From assembly GCA_023667315.1 (NCBI GenBank), contig JAMPAI010000003.1:1-64000 (forward strand): 64,000 nt of DNA, written 5' to 3'. Shown here in pieces: positions 9,001 through 16,992 of this stretch. This DNA comes from Ruminococcus flavefaciens. Its GTDB lineage: Bacteria > Bacteroidota > Bacteroidia > Bacteroidales > P3. Position 1 is the stretch's first letter. Every line of letters begins with the position of its first letter. Made by a program: the position numbers and the translations under genes. Under the pieces are notes generated by a model, which was not told the origin of the DNA, searched no databases, and saw only the letters and a list, made by a program, of their open reading frames with translations.

Positions 9001-10200
9001 GTTATTCTCGTTCGCAACAAAACTAACCGTCCAGTCTGAGCCGATATTGGTTCCATCCACTTTCGAAAAATCTTTCTCGAATACCACGATGCCGTCGATC
9101 TTCATAGGAATTTGCAGGCTGAACTCTTTTAGAACACTCACCGCGGGCGTTAAAGAATTTCCATCATTGTCCACTAATTCGAAACTGGCTATGTAATCGC
9201 CTGAAACAAGTTCATGAGTAACCGAGGTTTTATCGGTAACCGTTTCTTCTATTTCTTGATTGTCTCCTAAAATTTCGTACTTAACCTTGCCGTCGGTACC
9301 GATCTCGAAATTGCCGGCGATAAACGTAAATGTGGTGGTGCCGTCTTCGGCGATATCCACTGTGACATTAAGCGTTTTTTGGTCGGCTTCGGGGGTCGTG
9401 AACGTTCCGGTTGCTTTGTCGCCGGTCGCATCCCCGCAATCGGGTGCGATAAAATAGGTGTATTCGGTATTTGCGGTAAGATTGTTGGCCGTAAATTCAG
9501 TGCCGTCAACATTATTGCTGCTTATTAAATCATTACCCGCATAAATTTCCACGTTGTAGCCGTTGGCGGGGGCTTCTTGGGGTGCCGTCCAGTTTAAGAG
9601 GACGGAGGTTGAACCAAGTGGCATGGCGGTGACATTTGAAACCTTGCCGCAAGCGTTTTCCTTTTTATAAAGCTGAATGGCCGTTTGACCGCTTTTATAA
9701 GATGCAAAAAGTTTACTGCTGGAATTGTAGCGAATGGTTCTGCCTCCCGAAGTTGCGGTAATGACACAATTTCCGGAACTGAACGCAACAGTCCATGTAA
9801 AAGGGGTTTCTTGAGACTGTAAATAATTATCGGATCCAGAAGTAGGGCAATTCAGATATAAAGAGGAAACATTATCTACGATAAGCCAATTTTCTCCGGA
9901 TTTGACAAGATTCACTGCAAAAACCTTGGAATCAGAGGCGTCTGTTGCAAGGTTGGGTGTTATTTTGTTATTGGTGATTGTAATGGCGGCGGCACCTCTA
10001 TTGTTTTTATTTTGAAGCCCCATCCCCATTTTAGCTGCCTCATTTACGATAATATAGGAGCCTTCTGTCAGTTCATCGGCTGAGGTAACCTTTACGTAGG
10101 TGGTTTCTTGTGCCGAAAGCCTGTTGCTTCCGAAAGAGAATAACACGGCGGAGAGTAGGCCTATCGCCCATAACCGCAAGCAATGCTTTGCGTTTTTCAT
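6013..10200 (-). CDS. Large T9SS-secreted multidomain surface protein, paralog A
   Basis: Predicted extracellular protein of 1395 residues exported by Sec and then T9SS. Signal peptide about 1-30 (ending SNRLSAQ). A beta-rich N-terminal domain (EGSYIIVNEAAKMGMGLQNK) is followed by a fibronectin type III-like domain (about 185-270). Then come a jelly-roll-like segment (370-520), a second FN3 (525-610), a chitobiase C-terminal-like segment (720-790), a second jelly roll (800-945) and a BACON-like segment (950-1030). An OB-fold-like module (KGKVVLTAMDKNRNYKYIQD) and a last FN3 precede the type A T9SS sorting domain (IYPNPTDGLVYVELTESA to KRVVVR). Domain names are inferred by eye; ligand unknown. 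It has its own promoter and terminator, and is a paralog of the genes at 10473 and 16993. Confidence 0.88.
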   Translation of the reverse strand: MKNAKHCLRLWAIGLLSAVLFSFGSNRLSAQETTYVKVTSADELTEGSYIIVNEAAKMGMGLQNKNNRGAAAITITNNKITPNLATDASDSKVFAVNLVKSGENWLIVDNVSSLYLNCPTSGSDNYLQSQETPFTWTVAFSSGNCVITATSGGRTIRYNSSSKLFASYKSGQTAIQLYKKENACGKVSNVTAMPLGSTSVLLNWTAPQEAPANGYNVEIYAGNDLISSNNVDGTEFTANNLTANTEYTYFIAPDCGDATGDKATGTFTTPEADQKTLNVTVDIAEDGTTTFTFIAGNFEIGTDGKVKYEILGDNQEIEETVTDKTSVTHELVSGDYIASFELVDNDGNSLTPAVSVLKEFSLQIPMKIDGIVVFEKDFSKVDGTNIGSDWTVSFVANENNAIRFGSGSSNGSAQLPEQYLMDEFTLYLVAKTYNNDQTKLKVTVNGNYAQTTESVLPSAFTEYAFRFKIPESDRSTVHATIKIEASGAKRFYLQNLKIYQAGPTPTFPEPCDAVSGISINAQQTTATITWNAPETAPALGYEISVMNGETQVAKETVAETQYKCTDLTPATRYTFSITSRCAEDRNSEAADSAFTTKRTDEASLTILSPDNNQVIEGSRVEFSYTTQNFTPGIDADGLVRYSIAGGNVFTSVSGSSVENPIKVDFEYSGRYEAEIELTKIDGELDPPVVATRTFVVDLPDVAAPAFTPEAATAYEAIEISLNSETENATVFYSLNEGAYTRYTEPVKLDESGTYTFKAFAVKERMDTSATVSKTYTVTLPEPGVIFYEPFDKVKGTNDISDKMDENTIKPGWTATNVYGASGKVRVGTSKNLGSLETPSLDLSADGGNFILTFDADAWNGDAKTFNIVVNEETVAVTGLSNGSGSNMKSYEFEFDNGTANTKIKFTGTDANNRFVLDNIRLREMPQEPTLTVESSTMSTTIGTPVSRKLSVKGRLLEADVTVTCPEGNFSVSPATLAKEAVMGEGGAELTITYNGTKALDSVNITLASGELTKTVKVTATAVEAVEVEDLAALRAGTKGTLYKVKGKVVLTAMDKNRNYKYIQDDKAGILIDDATDLVSGTYAVGDGIEGVYGRLDEYGKQLQLVMVGDLPAATSHDNAIAPIEVTVAGLKAGIDTYCSRVVKLTGLELLETEGTWKSNTTNKALQGTDTIAIHTFLRNADFIGEKLPQGEFDLVCVAGTYNGTVQVSPRSKADIVAKQGGGDDPDECAAPTGLKVTIDNEAETATASWKGAASEYKVVLLAANNSKDTVEQLSVKTKSYTFKAVKPNVEYAWAVASVCEDGDHWTKGQNFTIKKVANEGMDQIVAGIYPNPTDGLVYVELTESARMEIFTVGGLVIRTAELSASKNEVMLNQSGIYFIRLSNAKGSIVKRVVVR

Positions 10201-10301
10201 GGTGTTGTTTTTGTTAGGTAGTTGCTATAGTCCGTTAACTGGTTATACAAACGTTTTCTGCCAAAGTGTGCGCTTCGGAGGAAAGCCCTTTTGTAATCCT
10301 A

Positions 10302-10349
10302 CAAAAATAACAATATGCCGTAAGGAAAAAAAGAGATAGTTATGAACAG
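10302..10349 (-). promoter_or_regulatory. Promoter and upstream motif of paralog A
   Basis: On the minus strand the -7 box TATTTTTG (10309-10302) is followed by GTAGGATT. The motif CTGTTCATAA (10349-10340) lies exactly 30 bp upstream of the box. The same arrangement is seen at 16008-16055 and 20738-20785. The leader before the ATG at 10200 is about 100 nt. Confidence 0.65.
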
Positions 10350-10407
10350 GTACTAAACGTGAGGCTATTTCAATATTTCGGAAAATGCAGGCGATAGGGG
10401 GAGCAAA

Positions 10408-10439
10408 AAAAGGGGAGCATCCTTTCGGAAGCCCCCCTC
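10408..10439 (-). terminator. Probable terminator of paralog B
   Basis: Imperfect stem-loop formed by AGGGGAGCATCC and GGAAGCCCCCCT, followed on the minus strand by a run of T (complement of the A run at 10405-10411). It lies 34 bases after the stop of the gene at 10473. Confidence 0.6.
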
Positions 10440-10472
10440 GATCGGTCTGAGACCGGAAACTGCAAAACCTTA

Positions 10473-13400
10473 CTATCTTACCACCACGCGCTTAACGATG
10501 GAGCCCTTGGCGTTGGAGAGGCGGATAAAGTAGATGCCGCTTTGGTTCAGCATCAATTCGTTCTTGCCGGCGGTAAGCTCGGCGGTGCGGACTACGAGGC
10601 CGCCAGCCGTGAAGATTTCCATGCGGGCGCTTTCGGTAAGCTCAACATACACCAGGCCGCTGGTGGGGTTGGGATAGATGCCGGCCACCACCTGTTCCAT
10701 GCCTTCGTTGGCCACCTTCTTGATGGTGAAGTCCTGACCCTTGGTCCAGTGGTCGCCGTCTTCGCAAACGGAAGCCACCGCCCAGGCGTATTCCACATTG
10801 GGCTTTACGGCCTTGAAGGTGTAGGACTTGGTCTTTACGCTAAGCTGTTCCACCGTGTCCTTGCTGTTTTTTGCATCCAACAAGACCACCTTGTATTCGG
10901 AAGCGGCGCCTTTCCAAGAAGCCGTGGCGGTTTCCGCCTCGTTGTCGATCGTTACCTTAAGGCCGGTGGGCGCGGCACATTCGCTGCCTTCCTGCTCGAT
11001 GATGTCGGCCTTGGAACGGGGAGCCACACGCACGGTATTGTTTTCTACCGCGGCAAGACCCACCAAGTCGAACACTCCCTGCGGCAAGGCCTCGCCCAGG
11101 AAGTCGGCGTTCTCAAGAATCGTACGGACGTTTACATCGGCATCACCCTGCAGAGCCTTGTAGGTGGTGGCCACAGCCCATACACCCTCGGCACTTTCGA
11201 GTTCCAGACCCGTCAGTTTCACCACGCGGCTGCAGAGCGTATCGATGCCGGCCTTCAAGTCGGCCGCCGAAACCTCGATGGGCGTAATGGCGTTGCCGTG
11301 CGAGGAAGCCTCCGGCAGGTTGCCCACCATGGCAAGCTGCAACTGACCTTTATAGTTGCCCAGTCGGCCGTAAACCCCTTCAATACCGTCGCCCACGGCG
11401 TAGGTGTTCTGAACCAGCGCCGTAGCATCGTCGATCATGATACCTGCGTGTTCATCCTGAATCCACTTGTAGTTGCGGTAGTTGTTGTCCATGGCGGTAA
11501 CCACTACCTTGCCGCTCACCTTGTAGATCTTGCCTTGGGTGCCCTTGCACAGCTCGCTCAAGGAGGCCACGGTAACCACTTCCTCAGCCGAGGCATACAC
11601 CTTCATCGTTTCGGTCAAGTCGCCCGAAGTAAAGGTGATTTCCGCCGTGTCGAGGGTCTTGTTTCCGTTAAAGGTAACCGTAACGACGGCACCTTCGCCC
11701 ATCACGTCCGCCTTGGCCAGCGTGGCGGGAGCCACCGTGAAGTTAGGCGCGTTGCAGGCCACCGTCACGTCGGCATCGAGCAGCTTGCCCTTTACTGTCA
11801 CTTCTTTCGAAACGGATACCCCTTGGAAGGTGGCCACCGTCATGTTGGCGGGAGCCATGATCGTGGGAACCTGCGGCAACACCTGGTAAACACGGATGCT
11901 GTCTAAGTAGAATCGGTTGTTGGCTGCGTTGACCGCCTCAAAGGTGATTTTCATGTCGGCCATACCGTTGGTGAACATATAGACATACTCCGACATCTTC
12001 GTCTTGTCGAGGCCTTCCACCGAAACGGTGTCTTCTCCGGCAATCAAACGGATTGTAGTGGCATCCTTGGCGTTGTCGAATGCCCGTGCTGTAAAGACTA
12101 CATAATACTTGCCGTTGTCGTGGCTGAGGTTGAGGGCGGGTGAAACCAACTTGCCGCCCTTGCTGCTCGTACCGCCCTTGATTTCGTTTACTTCGGGATA
12201 CATATTTGCACCCGACCAGCCCGATACATCCGCAATTTTGTCAAAATCGGTAATGGCCGTAGTAGAGGCGGTCTCGCTCTTGCTGAAGTCTTCGAACAGA
12301 ACCAAATCGCCTTCAATGGCAATGCCCTCGGCAATCGTGTAGGTGGCCGTAACCGTGGCGCTCGTGTCCATGCGTTCCTTGGTGGCGAAGGCCTTAAGGG
12401 TGGCGGTCTCTTTCAGCACGATTTTGGCACCTTCCGTATAGGCAACAAATGCCTCATCGCCCTTGGCGTAGAAAATCGAGGCGCCATCGGTGCCGCAGGC
12501 CAAGGTGACTTCCACAGAATCCGTGTAACGACCCGCTCCGGGAGCGAATACAGGAGCCTCTACATCGGGCAGGTTCACGCTGAAACGGCGTTCGGCCTTG
12601 TCAACCCCGGGCAAAGCCGTCTCGCCCTTCACCAATTCCGCTTCCACCGTATATTCGCCCGTAGGCAGGGCGTGTTTGGTGAGGGTGTCGGCGGTCTTCA
12701 CCACCACACCGTTGCTGAACGTGATGCGGATGGCTGTGTCGTTGTCGGAAACGCCCAAGTTCCTTACATTGCGGACATACACCCGCACCGTTACGCTGTC
12801 GGTGAATTCCTGCATGCTGGTGGGCAACTCTATCGCGATGGTGGGATCGGTGGCCGCCTTGGTGGTGAATTCCTTCACATCGCTCCATTCGCTTTCCTGC
12901 GTGGCGCTGCAAAGGCTCTTTACCTGAAAGTAGTACTTCGTTGCGGGGGTAAGGAGGTTTTCAATGCGATAGGCCTTTTCCACTCCGCTCACCTTTGCCT
13001 TAACGGCTTCAGACATATCGACATTGAGGCTGTAGCGGACGGAATCCGCGGCGGCCTTGCTCGTCCAGCGGATGGTGGCGGAATAAGACTGGGCCGTCGC
13101 TTCCAAAGGTACAGGTTCCACACAGGGAGCCCCCGCCATATCGGCCTTGTTGCGGGCGGTGATTTGCGCCTTGTCCTTATAGATACCGAGAATACCCGTT
13201 ACATTCAGGATTTCGGCCGGAATGCTTTGTCCCATATAATCTGCGCCGGTAAAGGTGGTGTAGAAATCCAAGGTATCCCGACCTTGTGCCATGGGATATG
13301 TGTAGGTTTTGTTTGCCGTAAACTCTCCGCTTTGCGTGAACGCTACATTTTCCACGCAGACCAGGGCGTTCTGCACCGTGGCGATGCGGGCGTGGCAATC

Positions 13401-15905
13401 GGCCACGGTAAGCGTATCCACATAAATGGCGTGATTGTGTTCCACGGCAGCCAATGTGCCGACAGGCGTAAATCTGCGAAGATTCTGGCTGGTGATGTCC
13501 AGCTTGCCGAGCACATTCTCCAACACATCTTCCACATTGATGGCATCGTATCCGGCGGTAGCGTTAAGGAGCAACATGGAGGCACCGTTATCCTTGTCGA
13601 TGTCCTGCACCCAGATTCGGTTGTTGTAACTGTCCTTATGGGTTACTACCATCTTGCCTTTTACGCGGTAGTGAACGTTCGTTTCGCTGCTATACAGACC
13701 TGCGAGCGTTTCCAGTTCCCGCACCTCGGTAGTGGTGGCCGTTACGGTAAACTTGTCGGTCATTGCGCCGTAGGTCAATGTGATGTCCACCGTTTCGGAG
13801 GTCTTGGCGCCGTTGTAGGAAACGGTGATTTCGGCACCGCCATCCGCCATCACCGCATCGCGGGTCAGTTCGGCAGGCGTTACGCTGAAATTACCTTCGG
13901 GACAGGCAATCGTTACCTTGTCGGTGGCTTCGGGTAGCGCCCAGCCGATTACCTTCATCTTGCCCTCCACGGACATGCCTTGGTAGGTGCCGGTAAGCGC
14001 CAGCGTTTTTTGCTCGAAATAAATGGAGGGATGTTTCACCTCGATGTTACGGTGAACATAGTGTCCCAAGTTAACCACCACCGTGTCATTGCCTTCACCC
14101 TCGGTCTTGGCTGTTACGTTCGCCAGATAGAGGTCGATATGATACTGGCCGTCTTCCAAACCGCTTATCACCACGGGAGAAGCCTTGGTGTAGAGGGTCT
14201 TGATGGCGGGGGCGGTGGAAGGATTTTCGATGTCGGTCTTCACTTCCACTTTCACTAATTTGCTGTCACCCAACTCGAAGTTGGTGGTGGTGAAGGCAAA
14301 TTCCACATCGCCCGAAAAAACTGCATCGTTGTCGGGTTCGGTAATGGTGAGCGAAGGCTGGTCGGCGGAAAGGGTGGTGAATGTGGCGCCCACGGGGTCG
14401 CTTTCGAAATCTTCTCCGCACAGCGACACAATCGAATATTCATATCTCGTTTCGGGGGTCAGTTCGGATGCCCATACAATCTGCGTGGCATCGGTCACCG
14501 TTACCGATTTTTCGTAGCCTTCGCCCTTTACGGTTACCTTGTAGCCGTTGGCGGGAGCCGGGTCCGGAGCGTTCCACACAATCGTAACGTCGTTCTGGCG
14601 GGGCGTCACCCCACCGTCGGCCGGCACCGTTACCGCATTGCAGACAGGGGTGGCAGCCTCTTGATAGATTTTTACATCGTCTATGTAATAGCGTTTTTTT
14701 GATGCTGCACTAAATTCCACAACCGTAGCCGTGGTTCCGCCATCAAAATCCAACTTATATGTCGTTTTTGTAGTTGTGAGAGTCTGCGTCTTGGAGGCGG
14801 TTCCACCCTTGACCGTGGCTGAACTGCCATCACTGCCATATGAATAGGCCGCAAACTCCACGGTATAGAGTCCACCGTTCCCACTTAAATCAAGTGCCGG
14901 CGTTTTGATGGAGCCTGCATTATTGCTACTTGCCAAACGGATTTCGCCTTCATTGCAATACACTTGCGTCAGCGTGGTATTCCATTTCGGTAATTGCGTT
15001 TTTGTTGCGCTGCCAGTTCCCGTGCAAGCGGTAAAATCGTCTTCAAAAAAGATGGTTTTATTTTCTACGGAGATATTCACCGTAACCGAGGAAAGTACGT
15101 CTTCGCCGTGCTTAATGGTGACAACACCGGTATAATTACCCTGTTTCAATGCTTCCTTTTCAGCCAATGTAAGCGTAAAAGCGGTTTCCGTTTGGGCCAC
15201 CGTTGTGGGTGAAGCCGTAAAGGGAGCATCGGCGTTTACCGAAACGGTCAAGGCTTGTTCAAGGGAACTTGCCTTAAAGGATAATGTTTCATTAAAGAAA
15301 TTACCCAATAATACAGAATAGTTTTTAGTGCTCGTTTTGGGGCTTACACTCGGAACGTTCGAAGCCGCAGCTTTTTTGTAAAGAAATACACCGTCTCCTG
15401 AATTGTCGGTATACATCCTAAAATCCTTATTCTGGTAGCACCTAAGCTTGCGCTTACTCCCTTGAATAACGGCCGCACCATCGTTTCCAATAGTTACCGA
15501 AAAATAGTCCGCTGTTTCTGAGGAAGGAGTGTTTGTGCTCGAAGTATTATCAGCCAAATAATTACCATTCACCAAATCGTGAAAAGCAAACTTACCTTCG
15601 TCATTTTTTAGAAGCGTGAACTCGCAAGCATTGCCCTTCGATGTGCTTGTTGCTATAGTCGGTTCGGTTATGGTTTCTCCACTAACGGACACCTGCACTG
15701 CTGTTCTTTTAGTGGAACTTTCCGTAGCCGTCATGGCATAACCGCCATCACCTACAATCAGCACCACATCATCGGCGCTTAATTCGGCCACGTCTTTCAC
15801 CAAGGTGTAGGTATCCTGTGCCGCCGCACGTCCGCCTGCAAACAGCAGGAGCGTCGAAGCACAGAGCATTGTTAGCAATGTTCGGAAAAAAACTTGCTTT
15901 TTCAT
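10473..15905 (-). CDS. Giant T9SS-secreted multidomain surface protein, paralog B
   Basis: An 1810-residue predicted surface protein, the longest of the three paralogs here. Signal peptide about 1-29 (ending GGRAAAQ), then an N-terminal beta domain (about 30-190) and a BACON-like domain. After these come a jelly-roll segment (about 290-420), FN3, BACON-like, an OB-fold-like module (HYRVKGKMVVTHKDSYNN) and FN3. A chitobiase C-terminal-like segment (about 1120-1200), a second jelly roll, BACON and OB-fold set (YKVSGKVVVTAMDNNYRN), FN3 and the type A T9SS sorting domain (IYPNPTSGLVYVELTE to KRVVVR) complete it. The extra length relative to paralog A appears to come from duplication of the jelly roll/BACON/OB set. 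The last 500 bp or so are almost identical to paralog A, indicating recent duplication or gene conversion. Binding partner unknown. Confidence 0.88.
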   Translation of the reverse strand: MKKQVFFRTLLTMLCASTLLLFAGGRAAAQDTYTLVKDVAELSADDVVLIVGDGGYAMTATESSTKRTAVQVSVSGETITEPTIATSTSKGNACEFTLLKNDEGKFAFHDLVNGNYLADNTSSTNTPSSETADYFSVTIGNDGAAVIQGSKRKLRCYQNKDFRMYTDNSGDGVFLYKKAAASNVPSVSPKTSTKNYSVLLGNFFNETLSFKASSLEQALTVSVNADAPFTASPTTVAQTETAFTLTLAEKEALKQGNYTGVVTIKHGEDVLSSVTVNISVENKTIFFEDDFTACTGTGSATKTQLPKWNTTLTQVYCNEGEIRLASSNNAGSIKTPALDLSGNGGLYTVEFAAYSYGSDGSSATVKGGTASKTQTLTTTKTTYKLDFDGGTTATVVEFSAASKKRYYIDDVKIYQEAATPVCNAVTVPADGGVTPRQNDVTIVWNAPDPAPANGYKVTVKGEGYEKSVTVTDATQIVWASELTPETRYEYSIVSLCGEDFESDPVGATFTTLSADQPSLTITEPDNDAVFSGDVEFAFTTTNFELGDSKLVKVEVKTDIENPSTAPAIKTLYTKASPVVISGLEDGQYHIDLYLANVTAKTEGEGNDTVVVNLGHYVHRNIEVKHPSIYFEQKTLALTGTYQGMSVEGKMKVIGWALPEATDKVTIACPEGNFSVTPAELTRDAVMADGGAEITVSYNGAKTSETVDITLTYGAMTDKFTVTATTTEVRELETLAGLYSSETNVHYRVKGKMVVTHKDSYNNRIWVQDIDKDNGASMLLLNATAGYDAINVEDVLENVLGKLDITSQNLRRFTPVGTLAAVEHNHAIYVDTLTVADCHARIATVQNALVCVENVAFTQSGEFTANKTYTYPMAQGRDTLDFYTTFTGADYMGQSIPAEILNVTGILGIYKDKAQITARNKADMAGAPCVEPVPLEATAQSYSATIRWTSKAAADSVRYSLNVDMSEAVKAKVSGVEKAYRIENLLTPATKYYFQVKSLCSATQESEWSDVKEFTTKAATDPTIAIELPTSMQEFTDSVTVRVYVRNVRNLGVSDNDTAIRITFSNGVVVKTADTLTKHALPTGEYTVEAELVKGETALPGVDKAERRFSVNLPDVEAPVFAPGAGRYTDSVEVTLACGTDGASIFYAKGDEAFVAYTEGAKIVLKETATLKAFATKERMDTSATVTATYTIAEGIAIEGDLVLFEDFSKSETASTTAITDFDKIADVSGWSGANMYPEVNEIKGGTSSKGGKLVSPALNLSHDNGKYYVVFTARAFDNAKDATTIRLIAGEDTVSVEGLDKTKMSEYVYMFTNGMADMKITFEAVNAANNRFYLDSIRVYQVLPQVPTIMAPANMTVATFQGVSVSKEVTVKGKLLDADVTVACNAPNFTVAPATLAKADVMGEGAVVTVTFNGNKTLDTAEITFTSGDLTETMKVYASAEEVVTVASLSELCKGTQGKIYKVSGKVVVTAMDNNYRNYKWIQDEHAGIMIDDATALVQNTYAVGDGIEGVYGRLGNYKGQLQLAMVGNLPEASSHGNAITPIEVSAADLKAGIDTLCSRVVKLTGLELESAEGVWAVATTYKALQGDADVNVRTILENADFLGEALPQGVFDLVGLAAVENNTVRVAPRSKADIIEQEGSECAAPTGLKVTIDNEAETATASWKGAASEYKVVLLDAKNSKDTVEQLSVKTKSYTFKAVKPNVEYAWAVASVCEDGDHWTKGQDFTIKKVANEGMEQVVAGIYPNPTSGLVYVELTESARMEIFTAGGLVVRTAELTAGKNELMLNQSGIYFIRLSNAKGSIVKRVVVR

Positions 15906-16007
15906 GGTATTAGGTTTTGGGGTTAATTACAATAATCCGTCAACTAATGTAAAAGCGTGTTTCGGTCAAAGTTTGTGCTTCGGGGAAGCAGCGCTTTTGT
16001 AATCCTA

Positions 16008-16055
16008 CAAAAATAACAATATGAAGCAAGTTAAAAAAGAGATAGTTATTAACAG
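16008..16055 (-). promoter_or_regulatory. Promoter and upstream motif of paralog B
   Basis: -7 box TATTTTTG (16015-16008) with downstream GTAGGATT and the motif CTGTTAATAA (16055-16046) 30 bp upstream. Long parts of the intervening sequence match the promoter of paralog A. The leader is about 100 nt. Confidence 0.65.
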
Positions 16056-16133
16056 GCTGTTGATTACGGGAGGAGTGATTTTATTAAATCCTTATATGGT
16101 GTAATTCTGTCCTTGCTTAGGTTGAGCGATATT

Positions 16134-16412
16134 TTACTTTTTGTACAACTCCGCGTGGGTGCCGGTACGAACCAGTCTTACCACTTTTATTTTTGACTCT
16201 ATATCATAAATCAACAGCCAATCGGGAGATATATGGCAATCCCAAAATCCTTTCCAATTACCGGACAACTTATGAGGGATATATTTCTTGTCAACTTGAC
16301 CGTTTTGGGCTAACTGTTCAAGCACTTCTTCCAAACGTTTTCGAGGAAGGCCTTGTTTGTCGGCTCTCTTAAGGTCTTTCTTGAACTGTGTGGTATAATC
16401 GAGTGCAAACAT
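16134..16412 (-). CDS. YafQ/RelE-family toxin of a type II toxin-antitoxin module
   Basis: A 92-residue protein resembling YafQ-type ribosome-dependent mRNA interferases. It contains FKKDLKRADKQGL near the N terminus, the core HKLSGNWKGFWDCHISPDW with LLIYDI, and the C-terminal RTGTHAELYKK, whose His corresponds to the catalytic His of YafQ. It would cleave mRNA at the ribosome unless bound by the antitoxin. The frame is open further upstream, but the ATG at 16412 is chosen because it overlaps the antitoxin stop (TAATG, 1-base overlap), typical of coupled TA genes. The module lies between two T9SS paralogs. Confidence 0.88.
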   Translation of the reverse strand: MFALDYTTQFKKDLKRADKQGLPRKRLEEVLEQLAQNGQVDKKYIPHKLSGNWKGFWDCHISPDWLLIYDIESKIKVVRLVRTGTHAELYKK

Positions 16413-16810
16413 TAGCCGAGGATTTGTTTTATAAGATCTTTGGGAGATTTCGCATGAAACACCCGTCCGGCCCGTGCATCGGCCATCGCCTTTATTGTGC
16501 ATGCATTCGGCTTATATTCGCCACCTTTCGCCTTGCTTACCCGCTGTTTTGCAAACCTATTCGTAACCTTTATGGAGGCCGTTGGGCTCACCTTGGCGTT
16601 TGCCGATTTGGTCTTGGCAACTTTGAGGGTTGCCAAGTTTTTTTCTTTCTTGATGTCGGGCAGTTCCCAGCCCCGCACCTTGGCCAGGTCCTCCACAAAC
16701 GACTTATCTTTCGCGGGCACCACATATTGCACCAGGCAACCTCTCGCGATGCCTCTCCGCCCGTAAACAGGTTCCGGCTCCGCCGCTATCATTTTTTTAG
16801 TTTTCATCAT
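16412..16810 (-). CDS. Antitoxin with atypical long basic linker
   Basis: A 132-residue protein directly upstream of, and overlapping, the toxin gene. The C terminus (ACTIKAMADARAGRVF then AKSPKDLIKQIL) looks like the toxin-neutralising tail of RelB/DinJ-type antitoxins. The segment LVQYVVPAKDKSFVEDLAKV followed by RGWEL resembles the short N-terminal domain of many Bacteroidales antitoxins and is not an obvious ribbon-helix-helix. Between these is a Lys/Ala/Ser-rich linker of about 45 residues, making the protein longer than usual for this class. The ATG at 16810 (first of two consecutive ATGs) is chosen; an open frame continues to 16918 but would contain the predicted promoter and operator. 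Identification rests on position and the C-terminal pattern. Confidence 0.75.
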   Translation of the reverse strand: MMKTKKMIAAEPEPVYGRRGIARGCLVQYVVPAKDKSFVEDLAKVRGWELPDIKKEKNLATLKVAKTKSANAKVSPTASIKVTNRFAKQRVSKAKGGEYKPNACTIKAMADARAGRVFHAKSPKDLIKQILG

Positions 16811-16832
16811 GATGTGTTTTATCGGGAAAAAT

Positions 16833-16886
16833 CTCAACCCATCTTTGAGCCTCAAATATACACATTCCTCTCCACACCTCCCCAAA
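16833..16886 (-). promoter_or_regulatory. Promoter and likely operator of the toxin-antitoxin operon
   Basis: On the minus strand a -7 box TATATTTG (16860-16853) has a possible -33 TTTG (16886-16883) 22 bp upstream. The palindrome TTTGAGCCTCAAA (16844-16856) overlaps the -7 box, and a further CTCAA half-site lies at 16833-16837. Autorepression by the antitoxin at such a site is the usual arrangement and is inferred here. Confidence 0.55.
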
Positions 16887-16941
16887 AACTTACTGTCAAC
16901 GGTTGGTTTTCCACGCAACCAGAGTTCACGAGGGACATAAA

Positions 16942-16969
16942 AAAGGGGCGTCCGGATGGACGCCCCTTT
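16942..16969 (-). terminator. Terminator of paralog C
   Basis: Perfect 12-bp stem AAAGGGGCGTCC / GGACGCCCCTTT with a GGAT loop, 23 bases after the stop of the gene at 16993. On the minus strand it is followed by TTTTATG. Confidence 0.8.
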
Positions 16970-16992
16970 CAGTCGGTCAAAGACCGGAATCT

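Noticed and set aside
16413-16502. N-terminal extension of the toxin
   Set aside because: The extra 30 codons overlap the antitoxin in another frame; the TAATG overlap and the family N terminus support the ATG at 16412.
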